A stretch of DNA of 64,000 bases from contig QHUZ01000025.1 in NCBI GenBank assembly GCA_003223395.1, positions 32,449 to 96,448 on the forward strand, given 5' to 3'. The position numbers were made by a program, and so were the translations under genes. The notes below the pieces were generated by a model. It ran no database searches. It was given only the letters and a program-made list of their open reading frames with translations, and was not told where the DNA came from. The stretch is from Gemmatimonadota bacterium (GTDB lineage Bacteria > Gemmatimonadota > Gemmatimonadetes > Gemmatimonadales > GWC2-71-9). Shown here piece after piece: positions 9,390 through 17,173 of the stretch (position 1 is its first letter; each line of letters opens with the position of its first letter).

Positions 9390-9845
9390 ATGGCTGATTC
9401 TTCGCGCACTACCCCCTACGGGGCGTTCAACTACCTGGTCGAAATCGGCGGCGACGACTTCGGGGGCTTCTCCGATGTTTCGGGTCTCACCACCGAAGTC
9501 ACCGTCGCCGAATACCGGACCGGCATCGACCCGGAGCATCACGTCCGCAAAGTGCCTGGGATGCATAAGCAGGGCGACGTGACATTCAAGAGAGGGATCG
9601 TGGACTCGGCGAAGCTCTGGCTCTGGATTCAAGCCGTGCGTAAGGAAGGGATCACCGCCCAGCGCTCCGTTGTGATCACTCTGCGGAGTGAGACCCACGA
9701 GAAGGTGCAGGCGTGGGTGCTCTCCGGCGCAATACCGCTGAAATACACCGGGCCCACACTGACCGGAAAGGGCGGCGCCGATGTCGCGATGGAGGAGATC
9801 GTGGTTTCGGCGCAGAAGCTCGAACTAGCAGGCGTGACGAGCTGA
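9390..9845 (+). CDS. Inner tube protein (gp19-like, Afp1/Pvc1 type)
   Basis: A 151-residue tail-tube protein. The N-terminal PYGAFNYLVEIGG and GGFSDVSGLTTEV segments, followed by RKVPGMHKQGDVTFKRG and WLWIQAVRKEG, are diagnostic of the T4 gp19 / eCIS tube family, and the size is typical (about 145-150). Hexamers stack to form the hollow tube that carries and delivers cargo. It directly follows the major sheath gene, the usual order, and is preceded by a GAGGGAG ribosome site. It is distinct from the second tube paralogue at 11409; this one is the likelier main tube because it is closest to the family consensus in length. Confidence 0.93.
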   Translation: MADSSRTTPYGAFNYLVEIGGDDFGGFSDVSGLTTEVTVAEYRTGIDPEHHVRKVPGMHKQGDVTFKRGIVDSAKLWLWIQAVRKEGITAQRSVVITLRSETHEKVQAWVLSGAIPLKYTGPTLTGKGGADVAMEEIVVSAQKLELAGVTS

Positions 9846-9852
9846 GTGTCTG

Positions 9853-11412
9853 ATGGTTGCTGAGCTGTTGTCGCTGGGCCGAGTCGGCTTCCGGGTCCAG
9901 GCGCCTGTGTCGCGTAGCGCGCCCACGCGAGCGGACATCGCCTGCTTCGTCGGGTTCGTGCTGCGTCGCCCCGGAGAGCTGCCCGACGCCGTGCTCGCTT
10001 GGCTCGACGAGTACGGGTGGCTTGCAGGACCGTACGCCCGCGCCGCCGATGCGGAGGAACTGCGGGACGTCCCCGTGCCCATCGAGAGCTGGGCGAGCTT
10101 CGACCAGCTCTTCGCCTGGGAGCAGCGTGCCGGTGGGGCGAGCACCTACCTGGGCGCCGCAGTGCGCTCGTTCTTCGCCCAGGGGGGACGGCGTTGCTAT
10201 GTCGTTCGCGTCGGCAATCCTATTCCGCTCGGCACGCCACGCGTCGAACGGCTGCGACTCGTGGATCCCTTGTTGGGACTGCGACGCGGCATCACTTCGA
10301 CTCCAGGTGATCGGGCAGGGTGGAGAGGGATCCGCCACCTGCATGGGCTTCCAGAGGTCTCGTTCGTCTGTGTTCCCGACCTGCCGGATCTATTGGGCGC
10401 TGACCCCCAACCCGCCCCAACGCCGCCTCCGCCGGCACCACCTGAGCCCGTGTTCGAGGAATGCGCGTTGCGGGAACTCGAGGAGCAGCGTGCGGAGCCC
10501 GTTCCTCAGGTTGGCGTCGCGCGAATGGGCGCGGCGGAGTATGCGGAATGGGCGGGCGTCATCAACGGCATCGCTCGCCTGTTGAAGACCACGCTCCGCG
10601 AGGTGCAGCTGTTGGCGGCCGTGCCGCTCCCGTCCCGGGACGAGCCCCAGGACCACGCGATCCCGCGTTTCCTGGTCCGCGAGTTTCTCAACACGTCGCT
10701 CGACGGTGGCAGACAGCCGACCGGTATCGGATCCTCATTTGTGCAGCTCGCGTATCCGTGGGCCGTGACGCCCGGCGCCGCGCGGCTCCCCGAGGGCATC
10801 GAGCCTCCCGACGGCATTCTCGCGGGCGTCATCGCGCGCGTGACATTGCTCAGCGGCGCGTATCGAACCGCCGCGGGTTCACGCCTCGAGGATGTCACCG
10901 ACCTCGTGCCCCGATTGTCGCGCGCCGATTTCGCGATGAACGACGAACGCGACCGCGGTCTCACCGTGTTGCCCGATCGGATCTCCACCCTCGGCTGGAC
11001 GCCGAGCGGGCTGAGACTGTTATCCGACAACACGCCCGCACTGAACGAGACATATCGGCCCGCGGCAGTCCATCGCCTCGTGTCCCTGCTGATTCGCTGC
11101 GCGCGGCGCCTGGGCGAGACGCTCGTGTGGGAGCCGTCGGGCGAGCCCCTGTGGGACGAGATCCGACGGTTGATCGAAGGATTGCTCGAGACGCTGTGGG
11201 AAATGGGCGTGCTCACGGGCGCCACGTCAGCGGAGGCGTACGCCGTGCGCTGCGACCGCAGCACGATGACCGATGACGACCTCGAGAATGGGCGTTTGCG
11301 GGTGGAAGTGTCTTTCACCGCTTCGGCACCGATCGAGCGCGTCACCGTGACCCTGGCAATCGATGAGAGTGGGCAGATCTCCCTGCTCGAGCCCCTGACG
11401 GCGGCGGCATGA
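9853..11412 (+). CDS. Second sheath-family protein, probable baseplate-proximal sheath (Afp4/Pvc4-like)
   Basis: This 519-residue protein keeps the sheath C-terminal signatures WEPSGEPLWDEIRRLIEG, YAVRCDRSTMTDDDLENGRL and a final beta strand. Its N-terminal half is divergent (ADIACFVGFV, SFDQLFAWE, YLGAAVRSFFAQGGRRCYVVRVG), with a Pro-rich linker around residues 182-197. Afp4/Pvc4-type sheaths occupy the ring next to the baseplate, and a divergent second copy after the tube gene fits that role. The start ATG is 7 bases after the tube stop, and the stop overlaps the next gene by 4 bases. Confidence 0.85.
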   Translation: MVAELLSLGRVGFRVQAPVSRSAPTRADIACFVGFVLRRPGELPDAVLAWLDEYGWLAGPYARAADAEELRDVPVPIESWASFDQLFAWEQRAGGASTYLGAAVRSFFAQGGRRCYVVRVGNPIPLGTPRVERLRLVDPLLGLRRGITSTPGDRAGWRGIRHLHGLPEVSFVCVPDLPDLLGADPQPAPTPPPPAPPEPVFEECALRELEEQRAEPVPQVGVARMGAAEYAEWAGVINGIARLLKTTLREVQLLAAVPLPSRDEPQDHAIPRFLVREFLNTSLDGGRQPTGIGSSFVQLAYPWAVTPGAARLPEGIEPPDGILAGVIARVTLLSGAYRTAAGSRLEDVTDLVPRLSRADFAMNDERDRGLTVLPDRISTLGWTPSGLRLLSDNTPALNETYRPAAVHRLVSLLIRCARRLGETLVWEPSGEPLWDEIRRLIEGLLETLWEMGVLTGATSAEAYAVRCDRSTMTDDDLENGRLRVEVSFTASAPIERVTVTLAIDESGQISLLEPLTAAA

Positions 11413-11936
11413 CCACCTTCATTCAGTCCCCAACGCCGCTCCAGGTCTTCCGGTTCAGCCTGTCCTTCAAGAACCCAACACCCATTTTTGATGGAAGCCA
11501 GCAAACAGCGCCCAAGATTCCGGACACCGGATTCGCCGAGTGCTCCGGCCTCGAGGCGACCATGGAGCCGAAGGTGATCAAGGAAGGCGGTCGCAACTTC
11601 GGCGCCGCCCAACGAGCCGGCCCCGTGACGTTCGGTACGGTGATTCTGAAACGCGGGATGGTCCGGAATCTGACCCTGTGGCAGTGGTTCACCGAAGCCA
11701 CCAGTCAGGGTTTGTACGGTCGTCGCCGTGACGTCGAAATAACGCTGCACGACTCCACCCACCCCACGAACGGCGCGGACGCAAGACGCCCCTATAAGGC
11801 TGTCGTGACTTGGCAGCTCAGGCGCGCCTTGCCCATCAAGGTCAAGACAGCGGATCTCAACGCCAAGGCGACAGAACTCGGTGTGGAAGAGTTGCACCTG
11901 GCTCACGAGGGCATGCGAATCCAGATGGAGCGCTGA
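11409..11936 (+). CDS. Second tube protein (Afp5/Pvc5-like tube initiator)
   Basis: A 175-residue gp19-family protein with LQVFRFSLSF, GFAECSGLEATMEPKVIKEGG, FGTVILKRGM, TLWQWFTEA and a closing LGVEELHLAHEGM strand. It is longer than the main tube protein and less similar to the consensus. In Afp and PVC the second tube paralogue forms the layer that joins tube to baseplate; order and coupling (ATG inside the previous stop) agree. I see no extra domain. Confidence 0.88.
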   Translation: MTTFIQSPTPLQVFRFSLSFKNPTPIFDGSQQTAPKIPDTGFAECSGLEATMEPKVIKEGGRNFGAAQRAGPVTFGTVILKRGMVRNLTLWQWFTEATSQGLYGRRRDVEITLHDSTHPTNGADARRPYKAVVTWQLRRALPIKVKTADLNAKATELGVEELHLAHEGMRIQMER

Positions 11937-11938
11937 CC

Positions 11939-13201
11939 ATGGCGACATTCGCCCCTGAAATCGACGTCACCCGTGCGACGTTCACGCCACTCGACGCGCG
12001 GGGCAATGCACAACCGCACAAGAAGATTACCGTGCACTTCAATCCGGCCTCGCTCCAGCTTCAGTTGAGCAACACGCTGGAAGACAAGGGCGGCAAGACG
12101 ACCGAGCAGGTGAAGACGAGCTCCGCCAAGCTCACCATGGAGCTCGTCTTCGACACCACCGAATCGCTCACTGATGTGCGTGTTGAGACCCAGAAGTTCG
12201 TCGACCAAATGACACCGAAGCAGAAAAAGGTGACGGCCCTGCTGTTTGAATGGGGGACATTCACGTTCACCGGCATGATCGAATCGTACAAGGAAACGCT
12301 CGACTTCTTTTCCTCCGATGGCGTGCCCTTGCGAGCCGGCGTCAATCTGACGCTGTCACACAGGGATGTGGTGTTCGGCAGCACGCCCCAGGGCCCTGCA
12401 GCAAAACAGGGTCCCAAACGCGAAGAAGGTGACACGTATGTCACGGCCGAGGAGGAGACCTTTGAGACTCTGAATCCGCCCCGCGGCTTGGGAGTGACCT
12501 CGACCAAGAACGACGCGGACGTCAACGGCAGTCAGGACAGCGGACGCGGGATCGCGGCAGAGAACGGTCTCGAGAACATGCGCTTCCCTGAGGGCCCCTT
12601 GGTCGTAGCTGCCGGGGTCGCACTGAGTCCTCCGGTAGCGTTCGCGGCCGGCGGCGCCGGCATTGGCGCCGGTGCCGGCGCGGCGTTCGGGGCGGGACTC
12701 AGTGCGGGGATCGGCGCCGGGTTCGCCGGCCTCGGAACCGCGGGTAGCGCATCTGCGGGAATCGGGGCGAGCGCACGAGCTGGCTTTGGCGCGGCCGCGT
12801 TTGCGGGCGCCAGTGCTTTTGCGGGTGCCGGTGCCGTCGCGGGCGCTGGTGCATTCGTCACCGCCGGGGCTGTTGTCGGCGCAGGTGCTTTCGGCTCGGC
12901 AACGACGGTTTTCGGCGCGGCGATCGTCGCTCCTGGTGAAGCGCCAATCTTCGGTGGCCGCGCCTCCGCGGGCGTGCCGGCGAGCCTGGGTGCATTCGCC
13001 GGACTACGGGTGCCGTTGCCGCGGCCGCGGCCCGTGCTCGATCCCAGCCTACTATTGCCGCGCCGGCCTACAGCCGCCCTCGCCGCTGACGCACATGCAG
13101 CCTTCGACCTGACCGGCCGCGCGCGCGCGACGGCCGGAGCGGGCTTCACCGCCGCTGCGAACGGGCGTTCGTTCGCGCGCGGTGGCGTGTCCTTCGACTA
13201 G
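11939..13201 (+). CDS. Afp7/Pvc7-type tube-baseplate adaptor with long Ala/Gly-rich tail
   Basis: The ATG at 11939, 3 bases after the tube stop, gives 420 residues. Residues about 1-145 match the CIS tube/LysM-adaptor family (gp53-like, Afp7): KITVHFNPASLQLQLSN, LTMELVFDTTE, LLFEWGTFTFTGMIESYKET and PLRAGVNLTLSHRD. Usual family members end with a LysM domain soon after. Here the conserved part is followed by a linker and, from about residue 220 to 345, an extraordinary Ala/Gly run with scattered Phe and Val (AGGAGIGAGAGAAFGAG style), then a Pro/Arg-rich end. The tail has no predicted fold and may be a flexible or fibre-like extension. The ATG-less upstream extension inside the tube gene was rejected. 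Confidence 0.8.
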   Translation: MATFAPEIDVTRATFTPLDARGNAQPHKKITVHFNPASLQLQLSNTLEDKGGKTTEQVKTSSAKLTMELVFDTTESLTDVRVETQKFVDQMTPKQKKVTALLFEWGTFTFTGMIESYKETLDFFSSDGVPLRAGVNLTLSHRDVVFGSTPQGPAAKQGPKREEGDTYVTAEEETFETLNPPRGLGVTSTKNDADVNGSQDSGRGIAAENGLENMRFPEGPLVVAAGVALSPPVAFAAGGAGIGAGAGAAFGAGLSAGIGAGFAGLGTAGSASAGIGASARAGFGAAAFAGASAFAGAGAVAGAGAFVTAGAVVGAGAFGSATTVFGAAIVAPGEAPIFGGRASAGVPASLGAFAGLRVPLPRPRPVLDPSLLLPRRPTAALAADAHAAFDLTGRARATAGAGFTAAANGRSFARGGVSFD

Positions 13202-13216
13202 GACTGGCGGGAGAGT

Positions 13217-13396
13217 ATGGGCGTTCACATTCACGAAGTCGTCGGCACGGTTCAGCGGGCACCAGAGAGCGGGCACGCGTCCGCGCCTCGTGCCGGCAAC
13301 GGTCGCGCGAGCGAGCCGCCGCCCCTCCCCGAGGAAGCCGTGCGCGCCTTCCTCGAGCGAGAAGCACAACTCGCCGCACGCGTACGGGCGGACTGA
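13217..13396 (+). CDS. Small 59-residue eCIS protein, Afp6/Pvc6-like (DUF5908-like)
   Basis: A short gene filling the gap between the Afp7-type gene and the hub gene: ATG at 13217, TGA at 13394-13396, preceded by GGCGGGAGAG. The product begins MGVHIHEVVGTVQ, has a Pro/Gly/Arg-rich middle, and ends in a helix EEAVRAFLEREAQLAARV. Afp6 and Pvc6 are proteins of about 55-60 residues that start with a short IxIxELV-type strand and lie between the tube-adaptor and hub genes. Size, start and position all agree, though the similarity is too short to be certain. The family's role in the particle is poorly known. Confidence 0.6.
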   Translation: MGVHIHEVVGTVQRAPESGHASAPRAGNGRASEPPPLPEEAVRAFLEREAQLAARVRAD

Positions 13397-13405
13397 GAGC
13401 AATCG

Positions 13406-14479
13406 ATGGCTCCCGCGACTGCCACCTTCGTTGCTCGGCCCACGGTTCGCGTGGATGGCCAAGAGTACGCGACCGTTAACGAGTTGCTCACCGGCATGGA
13501 CATGCTGGAGTCCGAAGGCGGCTTGTCCAGGCTCCAACTACGCCTGACGAATTTCAAGAGCCGCCAGCGCGGCAGTGCGACATACGCGTTCGAGGACAAT
13601 CAGGTTCTGAAGTTAGGTGCCGCAATCGTCGTTTACGCCGGCCGGGAATTGAACCCGCAAGAAGTTTTCCGTGGGCTGATCACGGGCATCGAGGGGGAGT
13701 ACAGCGAAAAACCGCCGGAGCTCGTGGTGCACGCGGAAGATGCCTTTCAGCGCGCGCGGCTGGCGCGGCGTACGAAGACGCATACGACCCTCACGATCCA
13801 ACAGCTGGCCCAGGACGTGGCCCGCGCCTGCTCCCTGACTCCAAAGATCGACGGGTTCACGGATCCGATCGGTCCGCAGGTGCAACTGAACGAGAGCGAC
13901 CTCGCGTTCCTGCGGCGCCTGTTGGCCCGCTATGGCGGCGACCTGCAAGTCGTGGGTGACGACATGCAGGTATCCGCGCGCAGCGCCGTGCAACGCGGCA
14001 CCGTGACTCTCGAGATGCACGAAGACTTGCGGCGCGCGCGCGCGCTCGCCGACCTGGCCCATCAGGTGAACGAGGTGACGGTTACAGGTTGGGATGCGGG
14101 GCAGGGACGGCGCATCACCGTGACGAACCAGACCGCAGCGACGGGCCCGGGCAGCGGATCGACCGGCGCGACGGTGCTCGGCAACACGCAGCTCGGTCGC
14201 CGCTCCCATCACGTGAGTCAGTGCGCCGCACGCGACGATGCAGAGGCCCGCGCGCTTGCCACCGCAATCGGGGATCGCCGAGCGCGGCGCTTCGTCTGTC
14301 TCGAGGCGACGGGGCCAGGCAACGCGCAAATACGCGTCGGCACGCACGTCACCATCACCGGGCTCGGCGACCGTTTCGACAACACCTACTACGTAATCGA
14401 GGCACGGCATCGCTACGCCGTGCCATCGCCCGGCTACGTCACCGATTTCCGCGCCGAATGCGCGTACTGGGGGGTCTGA
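13406..14479 (+). CDS. Baseplate hub protein (gp27/late control D-like, Afp8 N-terminal part)
   Basis: A 357-residue phage late-control-D/VgrG N-terminal family protein: FVARPTVRVDG start, SRLQLRLTNF, VFRGLITGIEGEYSEKPPELVVHAED, AFQRARLARRTKTH, LNESDLAFLRRLLARYGGDL and RHRYAVPSPGYVTDFRAE near the end. Three of these form the hub through which the tube docks on the spike. Afp8 and VgrG fuse hub and spike in one chain; here they are split, the spike being the next gene, whose ATG overlaps this stop by one base (TGATG). Confidence 0.9.
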   Translation: MAPATATFVARPTVRVDGQEYATVNELLTGMDMLESEGGLSRLQLRLTNFKSRQRGSATYAFEDNQVLKLGAAIVVYAGRELNPQEVFRGLITGIEGEYSEKPPELVVHAEDAFQRARLARRTKTHTTLTIQQLAQDVARACSLTPKIDGFTDPIGPQVQLNESDLAFLRRLLARYGGDLQVVGDDMQVSARSAVQRGTVTLEMHEDLRRARALADLAHQVNEVTVTGWDAGQGRRITVTNQTAATGPGSGSTGATVLGNTQLGRRSHHVSQCAARDDAEARALATAIGDRRARRFVCLEATGPGNAQIRVGTHVTITGLGDRFDNTYYVIEARHRYAVPSPGYVTDFRAECAYWGV

Positions 14480-15174
14480 TGCCGGGCGAGCACGACTGTC
14501 TCGAGACCTCCGTGCCGGGAATGTTGTCCGCGATGTACCTGGCCGAAGTCGTGTCGGTCAAAGACCGCGACCGGCGCGTGCAGGTGCGCCTGTACAACTG
14601 TGACGGCGTTGCCGACCAGGATGGGCCGATCTGGGCGCGCGTGGCAACGCCCTTTGCGGGCGCCGGCTATGGCGCGTTCATGCTGCCCGGTGTCGGCGAC
14701 GAGGTGCTCGTCTCCTTCGTGAACGGTGACTCGCGCTTTCCAATCGTCGTGGGTTCGCTGTGGAACGGCAACGCCGTCGCGCCAGAAACACTCGGCGGGT
14801 CGGGCGAGCGCGTGGACCGCTGGACGCTCGTCGGGAAGCGCGGAACTCGCATCGCGATCATCGAGGAGCAAACGGGGCAGGCAACCATCAAGCTGTCCAC
14901 CCCGGGCAACGTCAGTATCACAATGACGGAGGCGAACGGCGGAAAGATCGAGCTGCAGGCCGGCGGCTGCACCGTTACGCTCGACACCCAAGGCTTCTCG
15001 TGCCAGACCGGCAACCGCGTACGGATGCAGTCGAGTCAGTGGCAATGCACCGCCGGTCAAGTCACGGTCAACGCCGCGATTTCCGATTTCAGCGGCGTCG
15101 TGAAGTCCATTCTGGCGCAATCGACCACAGTCGTCTCCAGCGTGTACGCGCCGGGGCTCGGGAACATATGGTAG
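14479..15174 (+). CDS. Spike protein (gpV/gp5-like OB fold plus beta-helix)
   Basis: The ATG overlaps the hub stop, giving 231 residues. Residues about 17-100 are the phage baseplate V/gp5 OB-fold: YLAEVVSVKDRDRRVQVRLYN, GPIWARVATPFAGAGYGAFMLPGVGDEVLVSF and FPIVVGSLWNG. Residues about 115-215 are alternating short strands (ATIKLSTPGNVSITM, KIELQAGGCTVTLDTQGFSC) typical of the trimeric beta-helix needle. It should be the membrane-piercing tip. No PAAR-repeat protein to cap the needle is found nearby. Six Cys in the C-terminal region is notable for a cytoplasmically assembled needle. Confidence 0.9.
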   Translation: MPGEHDCLETSVPGMLSAMYLAEVVSVKDRDRRVQVRLYNCDGVADQDGPIWARVATPFAGAGYGAFMLPGVGDEVLVSFVNGDSRFPIVVGSLWNGNAVAPETLGGSGERVDRWTLVGKRGTRIAIIEEQTGQATIKLSTPGNVSITMTEANGGKIELQAGGCTVTLDTQGFSCQTGNRVRMQSSQWQCTAGQVTVNAAISDFSGVVKSILAQSTTVVSSVYAPGLGNIW

Positions 15175-16775
15175 CGAGTCACGGCATCGTGCTGCGCGGT
15201 CCTCAGGTGAGCGGCAAGCTCGGTGCGCCGGTGATTCTCCAACGCGCCGATGAGGATTTCATCGGCGCGGTGCTGGAGGAGCTCGCCGGAACCCGCGGAC
15301 TCGAGGAAGTGCTCAAGCCGGAGAAGGTCGCCAGCGCGCGCGATCAGGACGGCCGGCTCAAGCTGTATGCGCCGCTGCAACGCACGTTCCACGTCGTGTT
15401 GGTGGAAGCGCTTTGCGACACTTTCGGCGAACCCCGTCTCGATCCGATGCAGATCGAAAGCGCGGGTCTCGTGATACGCCGCTGCGTCCGTATCAGCGAA
15501 GGCCGGCCGCGGCGCGGGAGCAACCCGCGCGTTCCGCCCGTGGATGACCGCAATCGGCTCGAGGGGTGGCGCCAAACCGGAAAGCGATTCCGAGCCTGGG
15601 TCCCCTTCTCGAGCACCGCGGAGGGAGACCTCGATCCCGAGCCCCAACGCCGGCCGCCGGCGCTGCGGTCCGGGCACCCGCACATCGACCGCGAGCTGGC
15701 GCGCTTCGGCGCGAGCGTGGACCAGTTACTCGAGACCGTGGTCCCGTTGTTCGTTGCACCGCCCGATGTCTGCCGCGCGCTCGGCAGGACGGTGCTCTAC
15801 GGGATGCTGCCCACGGCAAGCGCCGATTTGAGCGAGGTCCCCGGTGGCATTGCGTACTCCACCGACGACGTACGAAGCGTCGTCTCCCCGTATCTGTTCT
15901 CCGGCGTGGACCTGAGCGTCTCGCCTGCGCAGCAGGTCATCGGCCGCGACGCGCCACAGACCCTGCGTTCCAACACCACGTTCATGCGCATTCTCGCAGC
16001 CGTGCAGCAGGCGACGTTCCAGTTCGGCGCCTTTGATCCGGATTCGAAGGCGGGACGGGAAGTGCTGGCCCTGTGGAATCAACAGCAGCTCCCGTTCCCC
16101 AACGGTGCCACGCGTCGCCTCGGCGACTGGCTCGGCGAGGCATCGCAGCTGCTGGTGGTGCAGGATCAGGACGTCGGGCCGTCCGCTCTGCAGATGCCGA
16201 AGGGATGGCCCGCATTTCGGCCGGAGTTGCGCCAGCAGCTCCTTACGAAAATGCAGACCCAGCTGCGCAGCCGCGTCGCTGACGTCCGGCCCCAAGTGGC
16301 GCGCTTCGATGACAGCAGCCGCGCCTATCGCCTGCGGGCGTTCGTCCGGCTCCGTGAAGAACGCGGCTGCCAGCATGGCCCCACCTGGACCGAGTACACC
16401 GACCCGTTCAGCATCGCGCCGTGGTATGACGGCCCAGCACGGCCACCGGTCAAGATCGAGCTACCGGATTTCGACAAGGATTTCCTGAAGAACCTCAAAC
16501 CGAACGTCGTCTTCGCGGTGCCGCCGAAGATGCTCAACATCCTCAACAACCTGAAGATGAAGGACTTGATGGATGGAAAGAAGCCAAGCGAGGATGGCAC
16601 GACGTTGCAGTGGCTCTGCGGATTCAACCTGCTGATCATCTTCATGGTCGCCTTCATGATCATGTTCATCTTCCTGGTGCTGTTCAACATCATCTTCGGC
16701 TGGCTGTTCTGGGTGAAGATCTGCATCCCGCTGCCCGGTGGCTCGCCGTCGCCGCCCTCGCCGGCCAACGCATGA
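15168..16775 (+). CDS. eCIS-locus protein with C-terminal transmembrane segment, function unknown
   Basis: The ATG at 15168 (7-base overlap with the spike gene) gives 535 residues. The N-terminal region (about 1-440) is soluble-looking alpha/beta sequence with no family I recognise. It includes HPHIDRELARFGASVDQLLE and a PPVKIELPDFDKDFLKNL linker. Residues about 484-514 are intensely hydrophobic (FNLLIIFMVAFMIMFIFLVL core) and end with a short Pro-rich tail, so the protein is predicted to insert in a membrane by its C-terminus. It sits between spike and gp25 wedge genes. Streptomyces CIS loci encode a membrane protein, CisA, that links particles to the membrane; this could be functionally analogous, but that is inference from topology and context only. 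Confidence 0.55.
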   Translation: MVASHGIVLRGPQVSGKLGAPVILQRADEDFIGAVLEELAGTRGLEEVLKPEKVASARDQDGRLKLYAPLQRTFHVVLVEALCDTFGEPRLDPMQIESAGLVIRRCVRISEGRPRRGSNPRVPPVDDRNRLEGWRQTGKRFRAWVPFSSTAEGDLDPEPQRRPPALRSGHPHIDRELARFGASVDQLLETVVPLFVAPPDVCRALGRTVLYGMLPTASADLSEVPGGIAYSTDDVRSVVSPYLFSGVDLSVSPAQQVIGRDAPQTLRSNTTFMRILAAVQQATFQFGAFDPDSKAGREVLALWNQQQLPFPNGATRRLGDWLGEASQLLVVQDQDVGPSALQMPKGWPAFRPELRQQLLTKMQTQLRSRVADVRPQVARFDDSSRAYRLRAFVRLREERGCQHGPTWTEYTDPFSIAPWYDGPARPPVKIELPDFDKDFLKNLKPNVVFAVPPKMLNILNNLKMKDLMDGKKPSEDGTTLQWLCGFNLLIIFMVAFMIMFIFLVLFNIIFGWLFWVKICIPLPGGSPSPPSPANA

Positions 16776-17170
16776 CCGCGACCCTGCTTCCCGGTCCCCG
16801 CATTGGGTGGCCGCTGCTTCCCGTTCCCGACGCGAGCGGACAGCTCACTTGGCCGACGCTCGACGAAAGCGTGCGCCAATCCATTCAGATCATTCTGCTG
16901 ACGCGGCCAGGGGAGATGCTCATGCATCCGGAGTTCGGCGCCGGCCTGCAAGAATTCGTGCACGAGGAAAACACGCTCGTCACGCGGCGTCGCATTCGTG
17001 ATCGCATTGTCGAGGCGCTGGAGCGTTGGGAAACGCGGCTGGAGATCGAGCGCGTTGTGGTCGCGGAAGATGACGACGAGCCGTCACACGTCCAGATCGA
17101 AATCGCATACCGGCTACGTCGTACCGGGGCGGCGCAGAGTATGCGCGCAAGCCTACAGATGGGGCGCTGA
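16772..17170 (+). CDS. Baseplate wedge protein (gp25/GPW-like, Afp9/Pvc9)
   Basis: The ATG overlaps the previous stop as ATGA, giving 132 residues. The gp25 signature is clear: VRQSIQIILLTRPGEMLMHP, then EFGAGLQEFVHEEN, TRRRIRDRIVEALERWE and a final LEIERVVV and VQIEIAYRL strand pair. Family members are 110-140 residues, form the inner baseplate and are thought to nucleate sheath assembly. The conserved E-P-R region lies around residues 46-50 (RPGEML). Confidence 0.92.
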   Translation: MTATLLPGPRIGWPLLPVPDASGQLTWPTLDESVRQSIQIILLTRPGEMLMHPEFGAGLQEFVHEENTLVTRRRIRDRIVEALERWETRLEIERVVVAEDDDEPSHVQIEIAYRLRRTGAAQSMRASLQMGR

Positions 17171-17173
17171 ACG

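Noticed and set aside
10506..11948. 480-residue open frame on the minus strand across the second sheath and tube genes
   Set aside because: It is exactly antisense to two clearly conserved eCIS genes, has Arg/Ser-rich composition and no recognisable motif; long antisense frames are expected at this GC content.
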